The translations under genes and the position numbers were made by a program. Shown here piece by piece: positions 6,997 to 16,141 of a DNA stretch of 64,000 nucleotides (within the stretch, counting starts at the first letter, position 1; every line of letters begins with the position of its first letter). The stretch spans positions 1 through 64,000 of the forward strand of contig NZ_JAXCLA010000003.1 in the NCBI RefSeq assembly GCF_034043675.1. Direction: 5' to 3'. The notes under the pieces are model-generated. The model was not told the origin of the DNA and ran no database searches. It saw nothing but the letters and a program-made list of their open reading frames with translations. This stretch comes from KK5 sp034043675. GTDB lineage: Bacteria > Pseudomonadota > Gammaproteobacteria > Burkholderiales > Burkholderiaceae_C.

Positions 6997-7031
6997 GTGA
7001 GTGCAGTTTCGGCGTTAGGCCCTGCACTCAC
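6997..7031. repeat. 10-base perfect inverted repeat
   Basis: GTGAGTGCAG (6997-7006) and CTGCACTCAC (7022-7031) flank a 15-base spacer containing GCGTTAGGCC. It lies between the small secreted gene and the M48 protease gene, upstream of the former. It could be an operator or an RNA stem; nothing decides. Confidence 0.4.
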
Positions 7032-7051
7032 CACGCCCGAGCGACGGATCG

Positions 7052-7078
7052 CCGCGGCGGCGGGATGAGCCGCCGCGG
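7052..7078 (-). terminator. Possible hairpin after the M48 protease gene
   Basis: CCGCGGCGG and CCGCCGCGG form a perfect 9-base stem with a 9-base loop, just beyond the protease stop at 7096. No T-run follows on the minus strand, so intrinsic termination is uncertain. Confidence 0.35.
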
Positions 7079-7095
7079 GCCGCGATGAACAGCGT

Positions 7096-8139
7096 TCAGT
7101 TGCCGTCGCGGAAGAAGCGGATGCGCTCCTCGTCGGCCGGGTGGCTGGCGATCGCGATCGGCAGGCGCAGGCCCTGCCTGGCATCGCGCGCCTTGGCGAC
7201 GCGTTCGAAGAACAGCGCCATCACCTCGGGCCGGATGCCGGCCCCCTGCATCAGCCGGCGCGAGTAGGCATCCGCCTCGCGTTCGAAGTCGCGCGAGTAC
7301 GCGGCCTGCGACAGTACGGCCGGCACGCCGGCTAGCAGGGTCGAGAAATCGCCGACGACGAGGCCGGCCACCGCCGCCACCAGGCCCGCCTGCACCACCA
7401 GCCGCATGCCGTGGCGGCGCTGCACATGGCCCAGCTCGTGGCCGAGCACGCCGACCAGCGCATCCGGGCTGTCGGCCAGCAGCTCGGCCAGCGAATCGGT
7501 CAGCACGATGTCGCCACCGGGCAGGGCGAAGGCATTCGGGCCCAGCAGCTTGTCGCCGTCGCGCAGGTGCAGGCGCCATGCGGGCTGCGGCCCGGTGAGC
7601 GGCAGCGCCCGCTGCGCCGCGGCGGCGAAGTTCTGCTCGATCTGCACACGGCGCGCCGCATCGAGCCGGCTGGGCTTCAGCAGCTCCTGCTCGTCCAGGT
7701 ACTGCAGGGTCTGCTCGCCGACGACCCGCTCCGCGCCCGGCGGCAGCATCGCGACGACGCCCTGCGCCGCCAGCGGCGCGCCCCAGCGCCAACCGGCCGC
7801 GAGCAGCGCCACCAGCAAGAGCAGCGAAACGCCGACGTACCGCCAGCTCTGCATCCAGCGCACGGTCGGCGATTCGGTGAGGCCCGCGGCGGCAGCCCAG
7901 GCATCCCAGGCCGCGGCATCGCTGGTGCTCAGCACGCCGCCGTCCGGCAGCAATACCTGGCGCTGGCCATGGCGCTGACGCTCCGGCCAGTGGACGCTGC
8001 GCATCGCATAACGCCGCAGTTCATCTGACTGCGGCTGCACCAGCAGTTCGCGCCGCGCGAGGTCCAGCCGGATCGAGGCGCCGCGCTCGCGCGCGCTGCG
8101 CCCGTCGAAGTAGCTGAGCTGCAGCTCGGGACTGTTCAT
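7096..8139 (-). CDS. Membrane-anchored M48-family metalloprotease
   Basis: A 347-residue zinc protease of the M48/Ste24 group. One membrane segment is near residues 108-128 (SWRYVGVSLLLLVALLAAGW). The zinc-binding HELGH is in VGVLGHELGHVQRRHG, followed by a hydrophobic stretch and the downstream glutamate in FEREADAYSRRLM. The start at 8139 overlaps the stop of the YjgN-like gene (ATGA), so the two are made together. YjgN/M48 pairs recur in proteobacteria, and a role in envelope quality control is usually assumed. Confidence 0.85.
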   Translation of the reverse strand: MNSPELQLSYFDGRSARERGASIRLDLARRELLVQPQSDELRRYAMRSVHWPERQRHGQRQVLLPDGGVLSTSDAAAWDAWAAAAGLTESPTVRWMQSWRYVGVSLLLLVALLAAGWRWGAPLAAQGVVAMLPPGAERVVGEQTLQYLDEQELLKPSRLDAARRVQIEQNFAAAAQRALPLTGPQPAWRLHLRDGDKLLGPNAFALPGGDIVLTDSLAELLADSPDALVGVLGHELGHVQRRHGMRLVVQAGLVAAVAGLVVGDFSTLLAGVPAVLSQAAYSRDFEREADAYSRRLMQGAGIRPEVMALFFERVAKARDARQGLRLPIAIASHPADEERIRFFRDGN

Positions 8140-9317
8140 AGACCGAGGTCGATGCCGAAGAAGTCGCCGGCCGCATCGCCGCTGGCGTCCTGCTCGTTCG
8201 CGCCGCGCTGGGCGACCCAGGTCTCGACTTCGCCGTCCAGCGCCAGACTCATCGATTCGAGCCGCAGCCGCGCCGTCTTCACCGCCGCGAACGGCCGGTA
8301 CAGGCCCAGCGTGACGGCAGTGAGCAGCCAGTTCACGACCGTCAGGCCGGCCAGCGCGCGCACGCTCAGGTGGCTCTCGAAGCGCAGCGCCTGGCTGGCC
8401 GTGCCGGACCAGATCAGGTTCTGCGTGCGCGCCGTGAACCAGGGGCCGATGGCTGCCAGCCCCAGCAGGTAGACGATCGCGAAGATGATCGCCAGCCAGA
8501 TGGTGGTTGCCTGGGTCAGGCCCCCCGACGGTCGTCCGAGCCCCACGACGGCCGCCATGATGGCGGCCAGCACGCCCATCAGCACCATCAGCAGCACGTA
8601 CAAGCCGATGCCCTTGAAGCACAGCGCGTAGAAGCGGCCGTTGGGCACGTCCAGCCGGGTGCACTGGTCCGCGCAGGCATAGCCGCCGTGCTGGTAGCGC
8701 TTGATCAGCGCGAAGCCCAGCGGGTAGAACACCAGCATCGACAGCAGCCCGAGGCCCGCGATCGCGGCGAACTGGCCAGCGCCGACCAGCGCTTCCTCCG
8801 GATGCTGGGGATCGAGCAGCCACTGCGGCAGCATCAGCAGCAGCGCCGGCAGATAGATCGGCAGCAGCGCCCTGTAGGCACCGGGCAGATCGCCGCGGAA
8901 GGCGAAGCGCAGGCCGCGCCAGCTGGTATTGCCCAGGCGAAAGCGCAGGCTGGAGCGCCACAGCGCCGGCCACATCGCCGCCAGCAGACAGAAGGCCACC
9001 AGGCCCGCCATGCGCGAGACATGCCCCGCCAGCGCATAGGCACCGGCCAGCACGGCCAGCAACAGGAAGCCGCGGAACATGCGCCACGGGTCGCCGTGGA
9101 AGGCCAGCGCGTGGCCGTCGACGACCGTGTTGCCGCAGAAGTAGCGCAGGCGCCGTGCCTTGGCGAAGGGCAGGTAGAGGCCGATCGTGACAAGGATCAG
9201 CAGCAGGTTGACGATCCAGATGCGGAAATACTCGCTGCCGGAGCCGGTGAACTCGACGCGCAGCGCGCGACTCGGTGCGAGGCTGACGGGGACGCCGTCC
9301 ATCGTGGGTTCGGTCAT
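8136..9317 (-). CDS. YjgN-like DUF898 multi-pass membrane protein
   Basis: A 393-residue inner-membrane protein of the YjgN/DUF898 family. It shows repeated modules of the type FRIWIVNLLLILVTIGLYLPFAKARRLRYF, seen again near the C-terminus as VVNWLLTAVTLGLYRPFAAVKTARLRL. About eight or more hydrophobic segments are visible. The molecular function of the family is unknown. The ATG at 9317 follows GGGAG and fits the family's N-terminus; the frame stays open upstream. It is translationally coupled to the M48 protease. Confidence 0.8.
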   Translation of the reverse strand: MTEPTMDGVPVSLAPSRALRVEFTGSGSEYFRIWIVNLLLILVTIGLYLPFAKARRLRYFCGNTVVDGHALAFHGDPWRMFRGFLLLAVLAGAYALAGHVSRMAGLVAFCLLAAMWPALWRSSLRFRLGNTSWRGLRFAFRGDLPGAYRALLPIYLPALLLMLPQWLLDPQHPEEALVGAGQFAAIAGLGLLSMLVFYPLGFALIKRYQHGGYACADQCTRLDVPNGRFYALCFKGIGLYVLLMVLMGVLAAIMAAVVGLGRPSGGLTQATTIWLAIIFAIVYLLGLAAIGPWFTARTQNLIWSGTASQALRFESHLSVRALAGLTVVNWLLTAVTLGLYRPFAAVKTARLRLESMSLALDGEVETWVAQRGANEQDASGDAAGDFFGIDLGL

Positions 9318-9505
9318 TGGCAAACACTCCCTGGTTGTGGTGGCCGGGAGTCTCCCTAGAGCGTCGCGGACCGGCAATGGTGGTTTTGGGGATATCCGCT
9401 GAGTTTCGGGGTTAGCGAATCGGTGCAAGTCCGCTTGCCGGAGCAGCGGCATGGCGCTCCACTCCCGGGCGGGGATACGACATACAAAAAGGGAGAGGAA
9501 CCACC

Positions 9506-12500
9506 ATGTCATCGAACCGACTGGATACCCAGCTACAAGGCATCACCGACCTGACGCTGCTGACGCCGATCCGGCCCGGCTTCGTCGAGGCCTTCGAGAC
9601 CATCACCTACGTGGCCCGGCTGCGCACCGTGCTGAAGACCTTGAACGGCCTGCGCCTGGCCGCGCGCGAATCGACGCTGCCGGCCTCGCCGTACACCGAT
9701 GTCGTCAGCCGCTACCGCATCGTCCATTCGTTCCGCTGGGCCATCGTGGACCCGGCGCCGGGCAGCGGCGAGCCGCACAAGCTGCTGCTGAACGTCTGCT
9801 TCGACGGCGGCTGGGAGCCCTATATGCGCGTGATCTGGCGCGACCTGGGCAGCCTGCTGGACATCATCCTGTGCCACTGCAGCAGCTACACGCTGTCGGT
9901 GACGACCTCGTTCGAGCGCTACGCCCAGTGGGTGCGCGACAACGAGATTCCGCCGGGCTTCCTGTTCATCGAGTCGGGCCGCTCGGTCAGCGACCACGAA
10001 TACCTGGCGCGGCAGGAACTGCTGGAACGCAGCGGCCAGGATGGCGTGGCGGCAACGCGCTTGCACACCGATCCGCCCGGCTTCAGTGCCGCGCTGCCGC
10101 AGCCCGCCGACCAGCGTCTGGCGATGGCGATCCGCGGCCTGCCGGGCCTCTCGGCGCTGTACCTGCTGGCGCGCTACTTCGGTGACGATGCGCCCGACGG
10201 CGCCTGCCTGCTGCGCGCCACCCGCGACATCTTCTTCGAGCTGCTCGCGCTGGACACCCGCGCGCTGTTCCCCGAGGGCTCGCCGTTCCGCGATCAGTAC
10301 TACGCGCAGCTCGGCTGGCTGGAGACGGTGCCACCGCTGCCGGACATCCGCCCGCGCGAGCTGGCCTACCGCCCGGCCGAGATCCAGGGCGGCATGCTGA
10401 CCGGCTACACGAACCTCAGCAGCGGCGCGCTGGTGCTGCTGCATGTGGAGGACGCCGCCAAGGCGCGCGACTGGCTCGCCGCCTTCCGGCCCAGCACCGA
10501 GCACGACGGGCAGCATCACCGTCATGAACCGGATGGTTACTACCGCAACATCGCGCTGAGCCTGTCGGGCCTCGTCGCGCTGGGCGCCGGCGATGCCGTG
10601 CTGGCGCGCTTCCCGCAGCCCTTCCGCGAGGGCATGGAGCAGCGCGCCGGCACCTTGGGCGACCTGCGCCACAACCACCCCAAGTACTGGAAGACGCCAC
10701 GGCGCAACTGGCCCGCGGGCGACGCGGGGCCGATCGACATGGCCAGCGTCCACCTGCTGCTGCAGCTGCGCCAGGCCGACCCGGACGCGCAGCCGCTGCC
10801 GGAGGTGATCGCGGCGATCCTCGGCGCGGACAGTGGGCTCACCGTGCTGTCCGTGGAGGCGATGCGGCGCAATGCGCTGCCCAGCCACGAGGGCCGCGGC
10901 GGGCCGGTGGTGCGCGAACACTTCGGCTTCGTCGACGGCATCAGCCAACCCGGCGTCGATGCGAGACCCGGCGACACCTGGTCCGACCGCGTACCGCGCG
11001 GCGAACTGCTGCTCGGCTACCCGACCAGCCGCGACCGGCATGCGGTGCCCGAGCAGGCCGACGCGCTGCTGGACAACGGCACCTTCATGGTCGTGCGCAA
11101 GCTGCGCCAGCATGTGGACCGGCTCAACGTGCAGCTCGACTCCCAGGCCGCAGTGCTGGGGCTGCCGAAGCCGCTGCTGCTGGAGAAGCTGATGGGCCGC
11201 AGCTTGGGCGGCGTGCCGTCCGCGCACCCGGGCGAGTCACGTGGCAACGACTTCGACTACCGCGGCGATGCTGATGGCAGCCGCTGCCCCTTCCACGCCC
11301 ACATCCGCCGCGCCAACCCGCGCGACCGCCTGCCCGACGGCAGCGCCCAGGCGCCGACGACGCCGCGCCTGCTGCGCCGCGGCATGTCCTACGGCGCGGC
11401 CTTCGACCCGCATGCAACCGAGCCGGCCGAGAAGGGGCTGTATTTCATCGCCTACAACGCCAACATCGCCGAGCAGTTCGAGACGATCCAGCGCTGGCTC
11501 GCCGGCGGCAACGGCAGTGGTGGCTACAGCGGCCAGCCGGACGCGCTGATGGGCGTGGCCGAGCCGGGCAAGCCGCGGCTCTATCGCGTGGAGATCGACG
11601 GCCGGGCCGTCACGATCGACCTGGGCGACCAGCCCTTCGTCGAGCTGCAATGGGGCGCCTACTACTTCGTGCCCTCGCCCGCGGCGCTGAAGAACATCGC
11701 CACGCTGCTGGCACCGCAGCCCACCCCCGCCCCGCGCTTCAAGGCGCCGCCCGTCGACGATTTCGCCGGCTGGCAGCTCGCGCTGGAGGACACGGCCACC
11801 CGTGACCTCGCCTGGGCCCATGTGCGCGCCCAGCCGGGCGGCGCGCTGCGAACCGCCTACGGCGTGCTGGTGGGCGACGCGAAGCTGGTAATGCAGGTGC
11901 TGCGCAACGCGCCGGACCGCTACTCGGTGCGCGGCTACGGTGAGCGGATGCTGGATTCGGTCGGCCTGGGCTACCTGGGCCTCGACGCCGACACCGGCCA
12001 CACCGAACAGGCGCCGCTGGTGAACGCGGCGATCGAGGCGATCGGCGAGCAGGAGGCCTTCGAGCGCGCCTACATCCATGCCAAGGCTTTCCTGGCGCCG
12101 CTGCGCGCGACTGCGGCGAAGCTGCAGCTGGCCGAGGCCACGCTGGACCTGGAGCAGCTCTCGCTGCGGGTGCTGGCCGCGCTGTGCACCGACTGGTTCG
12201 GCCTGCCCGACGGCCTGCACATGTGGGGCACCGAGTTCCATCCGGCCAGCGAAGCGCAGGCGCCGCGCTGCCCGCGCGATTTCGTCGCCGTATCGCGCCA
12301 CGTGTTCGGCCCGCATCCGTCGCCGACGGTGGACCGCAGCGGCCGGGCGGCCGGCGTCGCGCTGCAGAAGTCCGTCAAGGACTGGCTGGCCACGGTCCCG
12401 GACCTGGGCCAGTTGGACATCGTGCGCCGCACGCTGGAGGCCGTGGCGCCGCTGAAGGCGCAGGGCGACGCGACGATCGAGGAACGCACGCTGGCCGGCA

Positions 12501-13042
12501 TCATGCTCGGCTTCCCGCCGACCGTGCATGGCAATCTGCTGACCGCGCTGGGCGGCTGGGCCGCGAGCAAGGCGCTGTGGGACCTGCAGCTACAGTGGCC
12601 GAGCTGGACGCCCAGCCCGGATCCGAAGACCAGTGCCGATGCGGCACAGGATGCCGCACCCGCGGCCTACGCGCGCGCCACGCAGACCCTGCGCGCGCCA
12701 CTCTTGAAGATGATGATGCGCTCGCCGGTGCCCGCTCAGATCTGGCGTTATGCCAAGGGCGTGCCGCACAAGCTCGGCGAGGTGAGCGTGATGGAGAACG
12801 ACCTGCTGGTCGTCGGCATCGCCTCGGCGGCGGCGCAGGCCGGCTGCAGCCATTTCGTGCCCTTCGGCGGCGACCGCAACGACGCCGTCAAGCCCGCGCC
12901 GCTGCACGCCTGCCCGGGCTACGCGATGGCGATGGGCGTGATGATGGGCGTGGTCGCCGCGGTGCTGGAGGCGGGCACCTTGCGCGCCTCGCCGATACCG
13001 ACGGTGCTGACCCTGCCCGTACTGCCCGGCGAAGGAGCCTAG
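9506..13042 (+). CDS. DyP-type peroxidase / cytochrome P450-like fusion protein
   Basis: One uninterrupted 1178-residue frame with GGGAGAGGA before the ATG. Residues 1-290 form an unrecognised N-terminal domain (CFDGGWEPYMRVIWRDLG). Residues about 300-750 are a DyP peroxidase, with GFVDGISQP containing the catalytic aspartate (about 476) and CPFHAHIRRANPRD with the proximal heme histidine near 599. Residues about 755-1178 resemble a P450, with FGGDRND followed by the heme-cysteine loop HACPGYAMAMG (Cys1136). The usual I-helix AG-x-D-T is replaced by LGFPPTVHGN, and a standard ExxR is not obvious. No signal peptide is seen. The layout recalls fungal dioxygenase-P450 fusions, but here the first enzyme is a DyP. 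Substrate unknown. Confidence 0.82.
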   Translation: MSSNRLDTQLQGITDLTLLTPIRPGFVEAFETITYVARLRTVLKTLNGLRLAARESTLPASPYTDVVSRYRIVHSFRWAIVDPAPGSGEPHKLLLNVCFDGGWEPYMRVIWRDLGSLLDIILCHCSSYTLSVTTSFERYAQWVRDNEIPPGFLFIESGRSVSDHEYLARQELLERSGQDGVAATRLHTDPPGFSAALPQPADQRLAMAIRGLPGLSALYLLARYFGDDAPDGACLLRATRDIFFELLALDTRALFPEGSPFRDQYYAQLGWLETVPPLPDIRPRELAYRPAEIQGGMLTGYTNLSSGALVLLHVEDAAKARDWLAAFRPSTEHDGQHHRHEPDGYYRNIALSLSGLVALGAGDAVLARFPQPFREGMEQRAGTLGDLRHNHPKYWKTPRRNWPAGDAGPIDMASVHLLLQLRQADPDAQPLPEVIAAILGADSGLTVLSVEAMRRNALPSHEGRGGPVVREHFGFVDGISQPGVDARPGDTWSDRVPRGELLLGYPTSRDRHAVPEQADALLDNGTFMVVRKLRQHVDRLNVQLDSQAAVLGLPKPLLLEKLMGRSLGGVPSAHPGESRGNDFDYRGDADGSRCPFHAHIRRANPRDRLPDGSAQAPTTPRLLRRGMSYGAAFDPHATEPAEKGLYFIAYNANIAEQFETIQRWLAGGNGSGGYSGQPDALMGVAEPGKPRLYRVEIDGRAVTIDLGDQPFVELQWGAYYFVPSPAALKNIATLLAPQPTPAPRFKAPPVDDFAGWQLALEDTATRDLAWAHVRAQPGGALRTAYGVLVGDAKLVMQVLRNAPDRYSVRGYGERMLDSVGLGYLGLDADTGHTEQAPLVNAAIEAIGEQEAFERAYIHAKAFLAPLRATAAKLQLAEATLDLEQLSLRVLAALCTDWFGLPDGLHMWGTEFHPASEAQAPRCPRDFVAVSRHVFGPHPSPTVDRSGRAAGVALQKSVKDWLATVPDLGQLDIVRRTLEAVAPLKAQGDATIEERTLAGIMLGFPPTVHGNLLTALGGWAASKALWDLQLQWPSWTPSPDPKTSADAAQDAAPAAYARATQTLRAPLLKMMMRSPVPAQIWRYAKGVPHKLGEVSVMENDLLVVGIASAAAQAGCSHFVPFGGDRNDAVKPAPLHACPGYAMAMGVMMGVVAAVLEAGTLRASPIPTVLTLPVLPGEGA

Positions 13043-16017
13043 GCTTTCGCGCGCAGCTCGCGCGCCTTCGCCAGGTGCCAGGCCATGTCGAGCTGCTCGA
13101 AGCGGCCCTCGGCGGCATCGAGCCAGCGCGTGGCGGCCTGGCCACGGGCGATGGCGATCTCGGCCTCGCAGAGATCGGTAAGGGCCAGGTCGTGCCCGGC
13201 GCCGCGGCGCTGCGCGGCCGCGCGGGCCAGGGCCAGGTAGCGGGCGGAGATCGAGGCTTCGTGCGGCAGCGCCAATCGGGCGGCGGCACGGCAAGCCATG
13301 GCGACGCCGAACCAGTCGTCGTGCCGGCGGCCGCGGCGCAGCGCCTGCGCGACGTGGCGGCGCGCCGCCATCGGGCGCTCGTGGGCCTCCAGCACCTCGG
13401 CCAGCCAGCCGTGGTTCAGCGAGCTGAACAGGCCACCGCCGCGCGGCGCGAGCCAGGTGGTGGCGTCCTGCAGTTTCAGCAGTGCTTCCGGGTCCAGCTG
13501 CGCCATCCAGGCGCCGTAGGCACCGGCGGCGTGGCCCATCGAGAAGGTGAACAGGCTGCGCACCAGGCCGCCGATGCGGTGGGCCTCGGCTGCGGCGGCC
13601 TGTGCCTCGGTCCAGCGGCCTTGCCACAGGTAGACGGCGGCGCGCCAGCCCTGCACCGAGGCTTCCACCGCGTGGTTGCTGCCGCGGATCAGCGACATGG
13701 CCTCGTCGAATTCCACCTGCGCATCGGCGAAGCGGCCCTGGTCGCCGAGCACCTGCGCGCGACAGGCCAGCGAGTAGGCCAGGCCCACGGCCAGCCGGCC
13801 CGGCCGGCGCGCCTGCTCGCGCTGCACGAGGATGGCCTCGTCCAGCAGGGTCAGCGCCGGCGCGTAGTCGGCCGCGGCGGCGCGCAGCTGGCCCAAGGTG
13901 CCGCGCAGTTGCGCGACCAGGCCGGCGTCGGCGATGCGCTCGGCCGCGGCCAGGCCGCGCTCGCAATGGGGCAGCCCGTCGCGCGCCTCGCCAAGTGCGT
14001 AGCTGACGTAGCCGAGCCAGTATTCGGCGCGGGCGATCAGCGCCGCGTCCTCGCTGCCGCGCGCCAGCTCGGCGGCGTGCTGCAGCACGCGCAGGTCGGC
14101 ACGCGAAGCGTCGAACACGCAGGCCATGCCGAAGCGGTAGGCCACGCTGATCCAGCGCAGCCGGTAGTGGTCGTCGCCGGCCAGGTGCTCCAACGCGGCC
14201 AGGGCCGCGCGGTACTGCTTCTTGGCCCGGTCCAGCGAGGGCACGGCCAGCGCTTGGTCGCCGGCCTGCTGGGCGTGCTCGAAGGCGTTGGCCCAGTCGC
14301 CGGCGGCACCGTCGTGGTAGGCCAGCAGCTCGTGCGCGGCGACCTGGGCCTCGTTGGCCCGTAGCTCGGCGGCGATGCGGCGGTGCATCTGCTGGCGCTC
14401 GTGCAGGCCGATCGCCTCGTAGACGATGTCGCGCGTGATGCCGTGCTTGAAGCGCAGGTGGCCGGCGCGCTGGTCGGGGAAGACGAAGTCCTGCTCGGCC
14501 AGCGCCAGAACGGCCGGGTCGTCCGCGCCGCGGCCGGTGAGGCGCTGCAAGAGCCAGGCGGGGATCACGTTGCCGATGACGGCGGCGGCGCGCAGCACGG
14601 CCTTGTGCTCCGCATCGAGCCGCGACATGCGCGATTCGACCAGCGCGCTGAGCCAGGCATTGCCCGGCTGCTGGGTCTCGTTCGAGCGGCGCGGCGTGGC
14701 GGCGCTGCCGCTGGCCTCGTTGGCCAGCGCGTGGCACAGCTCCTCGATGAACAGCGCGTTGCCGCCCGCGTGCCGCTGGACCTCGACGGCAACGAAGGGA
14801 TCGGTGCGCGGCAGCAGCTGCTGCACGGCCTGGGTCGCCTCCTCGTCGCTGAACGGATGCAGCTCCAGCACGGCGGCTTCGCTGTCGCTCGCCACCGGGA
14901 TCACGTCGCCGGGCGCGCGCGGACGCGTGGCGGTCAGCAGCATCAGCGGCAAGGCCCGCTGCTGGGCCAGGGCCATCAGGCGGTGCAGCAGCTGCAGGGT
15001 GGCGTCGTCGGCCCATTGCAGGTCGTCGATGAACAGCAGCTGAGGCACCTTCAGCGCCTGCGCGGCCAGCACCTCCAGCAGCGCCTGCAGCCGTGCCTTC
15101 GGCGGCAGCTCGCTGGCTTGGCGCACCTCGGGCATGTCGGTCAGCGCGGCCAGCATCTGCAGGAAGGGCTGCAGCGGCTCGGCGCTGAGGTAGGCCTCGC
15201 AATAGCCGCGGTGCACCTGGCACTGGCGGCCGGCGGCGCGGCGCAGGAATTCCTCGGTCAGCCGCGTCTTGCCGACGCCGGCGCCGGCGCGCAGGCTGAG
15301 CCAGTGCGGGCGGGCTGCCAGCGCCTCGTCGAGTGCGGCGTCAAGCCGGGCGAGTTCGCGTTCGCGGCCGATAAAGGGGGTCAGGCCGCGCTGCACGCTG
15401 GCCTCGAAGCGCCGGCCGATCGCCGCGCGCCCGGTCACGGCGAAGGCCGCGAGCGGCGCTGCCCGGCCGCGCAGCTGCAGGCTCTGGCGCTCGCTCATGC
15501 TGAAGAAATGGCCGTGCAGGCCCAGCGTCTCCTCGCTGACGAGGATCTCGCCGGCCCGCGCCGCATCGGACAGGCGCGCAGCGATGTTCGGCGCGTTGCC
15601 CAGCAGCTCGAAGCGGCCGCGCACCTCGTCGCCCTCATGCATCAGCACCAGCCCGGCATGGATGCCGGAATGGAGGTTCAGCGATTGCATCCAGCCTGCG
15701 GGCGGGCGCATCCGGCGCACGGCCTCGTGCAGCTCCAGCGCCGATTCGACGGCCCGGCGGCCGTCATCCTCGCGTGCCTCGGGGTGGCCGAAGATGGCCA
15801 GCATGCCGTCGCCCTGGATGCGGATCACCTGGCCGCCGTGCTTGGGGACCACCTGGTGATACAGCGCGCGCAACTCGGCCAGCATCAACGCGTAATGCTC
15901 GGCCTCGACCGACTCGGCGAGCCGCGTCGACTCCGAGAGATCGGCAAACAGGATTGCCAGATTGCGTCGCTGCCCCAACCCTGCGTACGCCGGTGCCTGT
16001 TCGGACACGTCGGTCAT
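13039..16017 (-). CDS. Class III adenylate/guanylate cyclase with AAA ATPase and TPR domains
   Basis: A 992-residue cytosolic signalling protein. The N-terminal cyclase domain (about 15-190) keeps both metal aspartates (ILFADLSESTRL and IQGDGMLAIFG) and the NIAARL transition-state motif, so catalysis is plausible. An ATPase domain follows, with a P-loop in RAGAGVGKTRL near residue 245 and a Walker B LLFIDDLQWADD near 335. The C-terminal half is Ala-rich helical TPR-like repeat. The architecture is that of large cyclase/LuxR-type ATPase regulators. The stop overlaps the end of the convergent DyP-P450 gene by 4 bases. The ATG at 16017 was chosen because the cyclase domain begins soon after. Confidence 0.85.
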   Translation of the reverse strand: MTDVSEQAPAYAGLGQRRNLAILFADLSESTRLAESVEAEHYALMLAELRALYHQVVPKHGGQVIRIQGDGMLAIFGHPEAREDDGRRAVESALELHEAVRRMRPPAGWMQSLNLHSGIHAGLVLMHEGDEVRGRFELLGNAPNIAARLSDAARAGEILVSEETLGLHGHFFSMSERQSLQLRGRAAPLAAFAVTGRAAIGRRFEASVQRGLTPFIGRERELARLDAALDEALAARPHWLSLRAGAGVGKTRLTEEFLRRAAGRQCQVHRGYCEAYLSAEPLQPFLQMLAALTDMPEVRQASELPPKARLQALLEVLAAQALKVPQLLFIDDLQWADDATLQLLHRLMALAQQRALPLMLLTATRPRAPGDVIPVASDSEAAVLELHPFSDEEATQAVQQLLPRTDPFVAVEVQRHAGGNALFIEELCHALANEASGSAATPRRSNETQQPGNAWLSALVESRMSRLDAEHKAVLRAAAVIGNVIPAWLLQRLTGRGADDPAVLALAEQDFVFPDQRAGHLRFKHGITRDIVYEAIGLHERQQMHRRIAAELRANEAQVAAHELLAYHDGAAGDWANAFEHAQQAGDQALAVPSLDRAKKQYRAALAALEHLAGDDHYRLRWISVAYRFGMACVFDASRADLRVLQHAAELARGSEDAALIARAEYWLGYVSYALGEARDGLPHCERGLAAAERIADAGLVAQLRGTLGQLRAAAADYAPALTLLDEAILVQREQARRPGRLAVGLAYSLACRAQVLGDQGRFADAQVEFDEAMSLIRGSNHAVEASVQGWRAAVYLWQGRWTEAQAAAAEAHRIGGLVRSLFTFSMGHAAGAYGAWMAQLDPEALLKLQDATTWLAPRGGGLFSSLNHGWLAEVLEAHERPMAARRHVAQALRRGRRHDDWFGVAMACRAAARLALPHEASISARYLALARAAAQRRGAGHDLALTDLCEAEIAIARGQAATRWLDAAEGRFEQLDMAWHLAKARELRAKA

Positions 16018-16141
16018 GTACTGCTCTACTGCCTCGAAATGTGGTGTGAATATTAACGCTTGATTTCTGCAGATTGTGCGTTTGGTGGCGCAGAGATGCA
16101 TCCGTCCGAGGACGGATCGCAGATGGATCGCGGAGACGGGG

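Noticed and set aside
12590..15223. 877-residue frame opposite the end of the DyP-P450 gene and overlapping the cyclase gene
   Set aside because: It runs in a shifted frame through the cyclase/TPR gene, with low-complexity Arg/Ala/Gly sequence and no motif.
14383..16056. 557-residue plus frame inside the cyclase gene
   Set aside because: Antisense shadow; Gln/His/Leu-rich with no domain, and the minus frame has clear cyclase and ATPase motifs.
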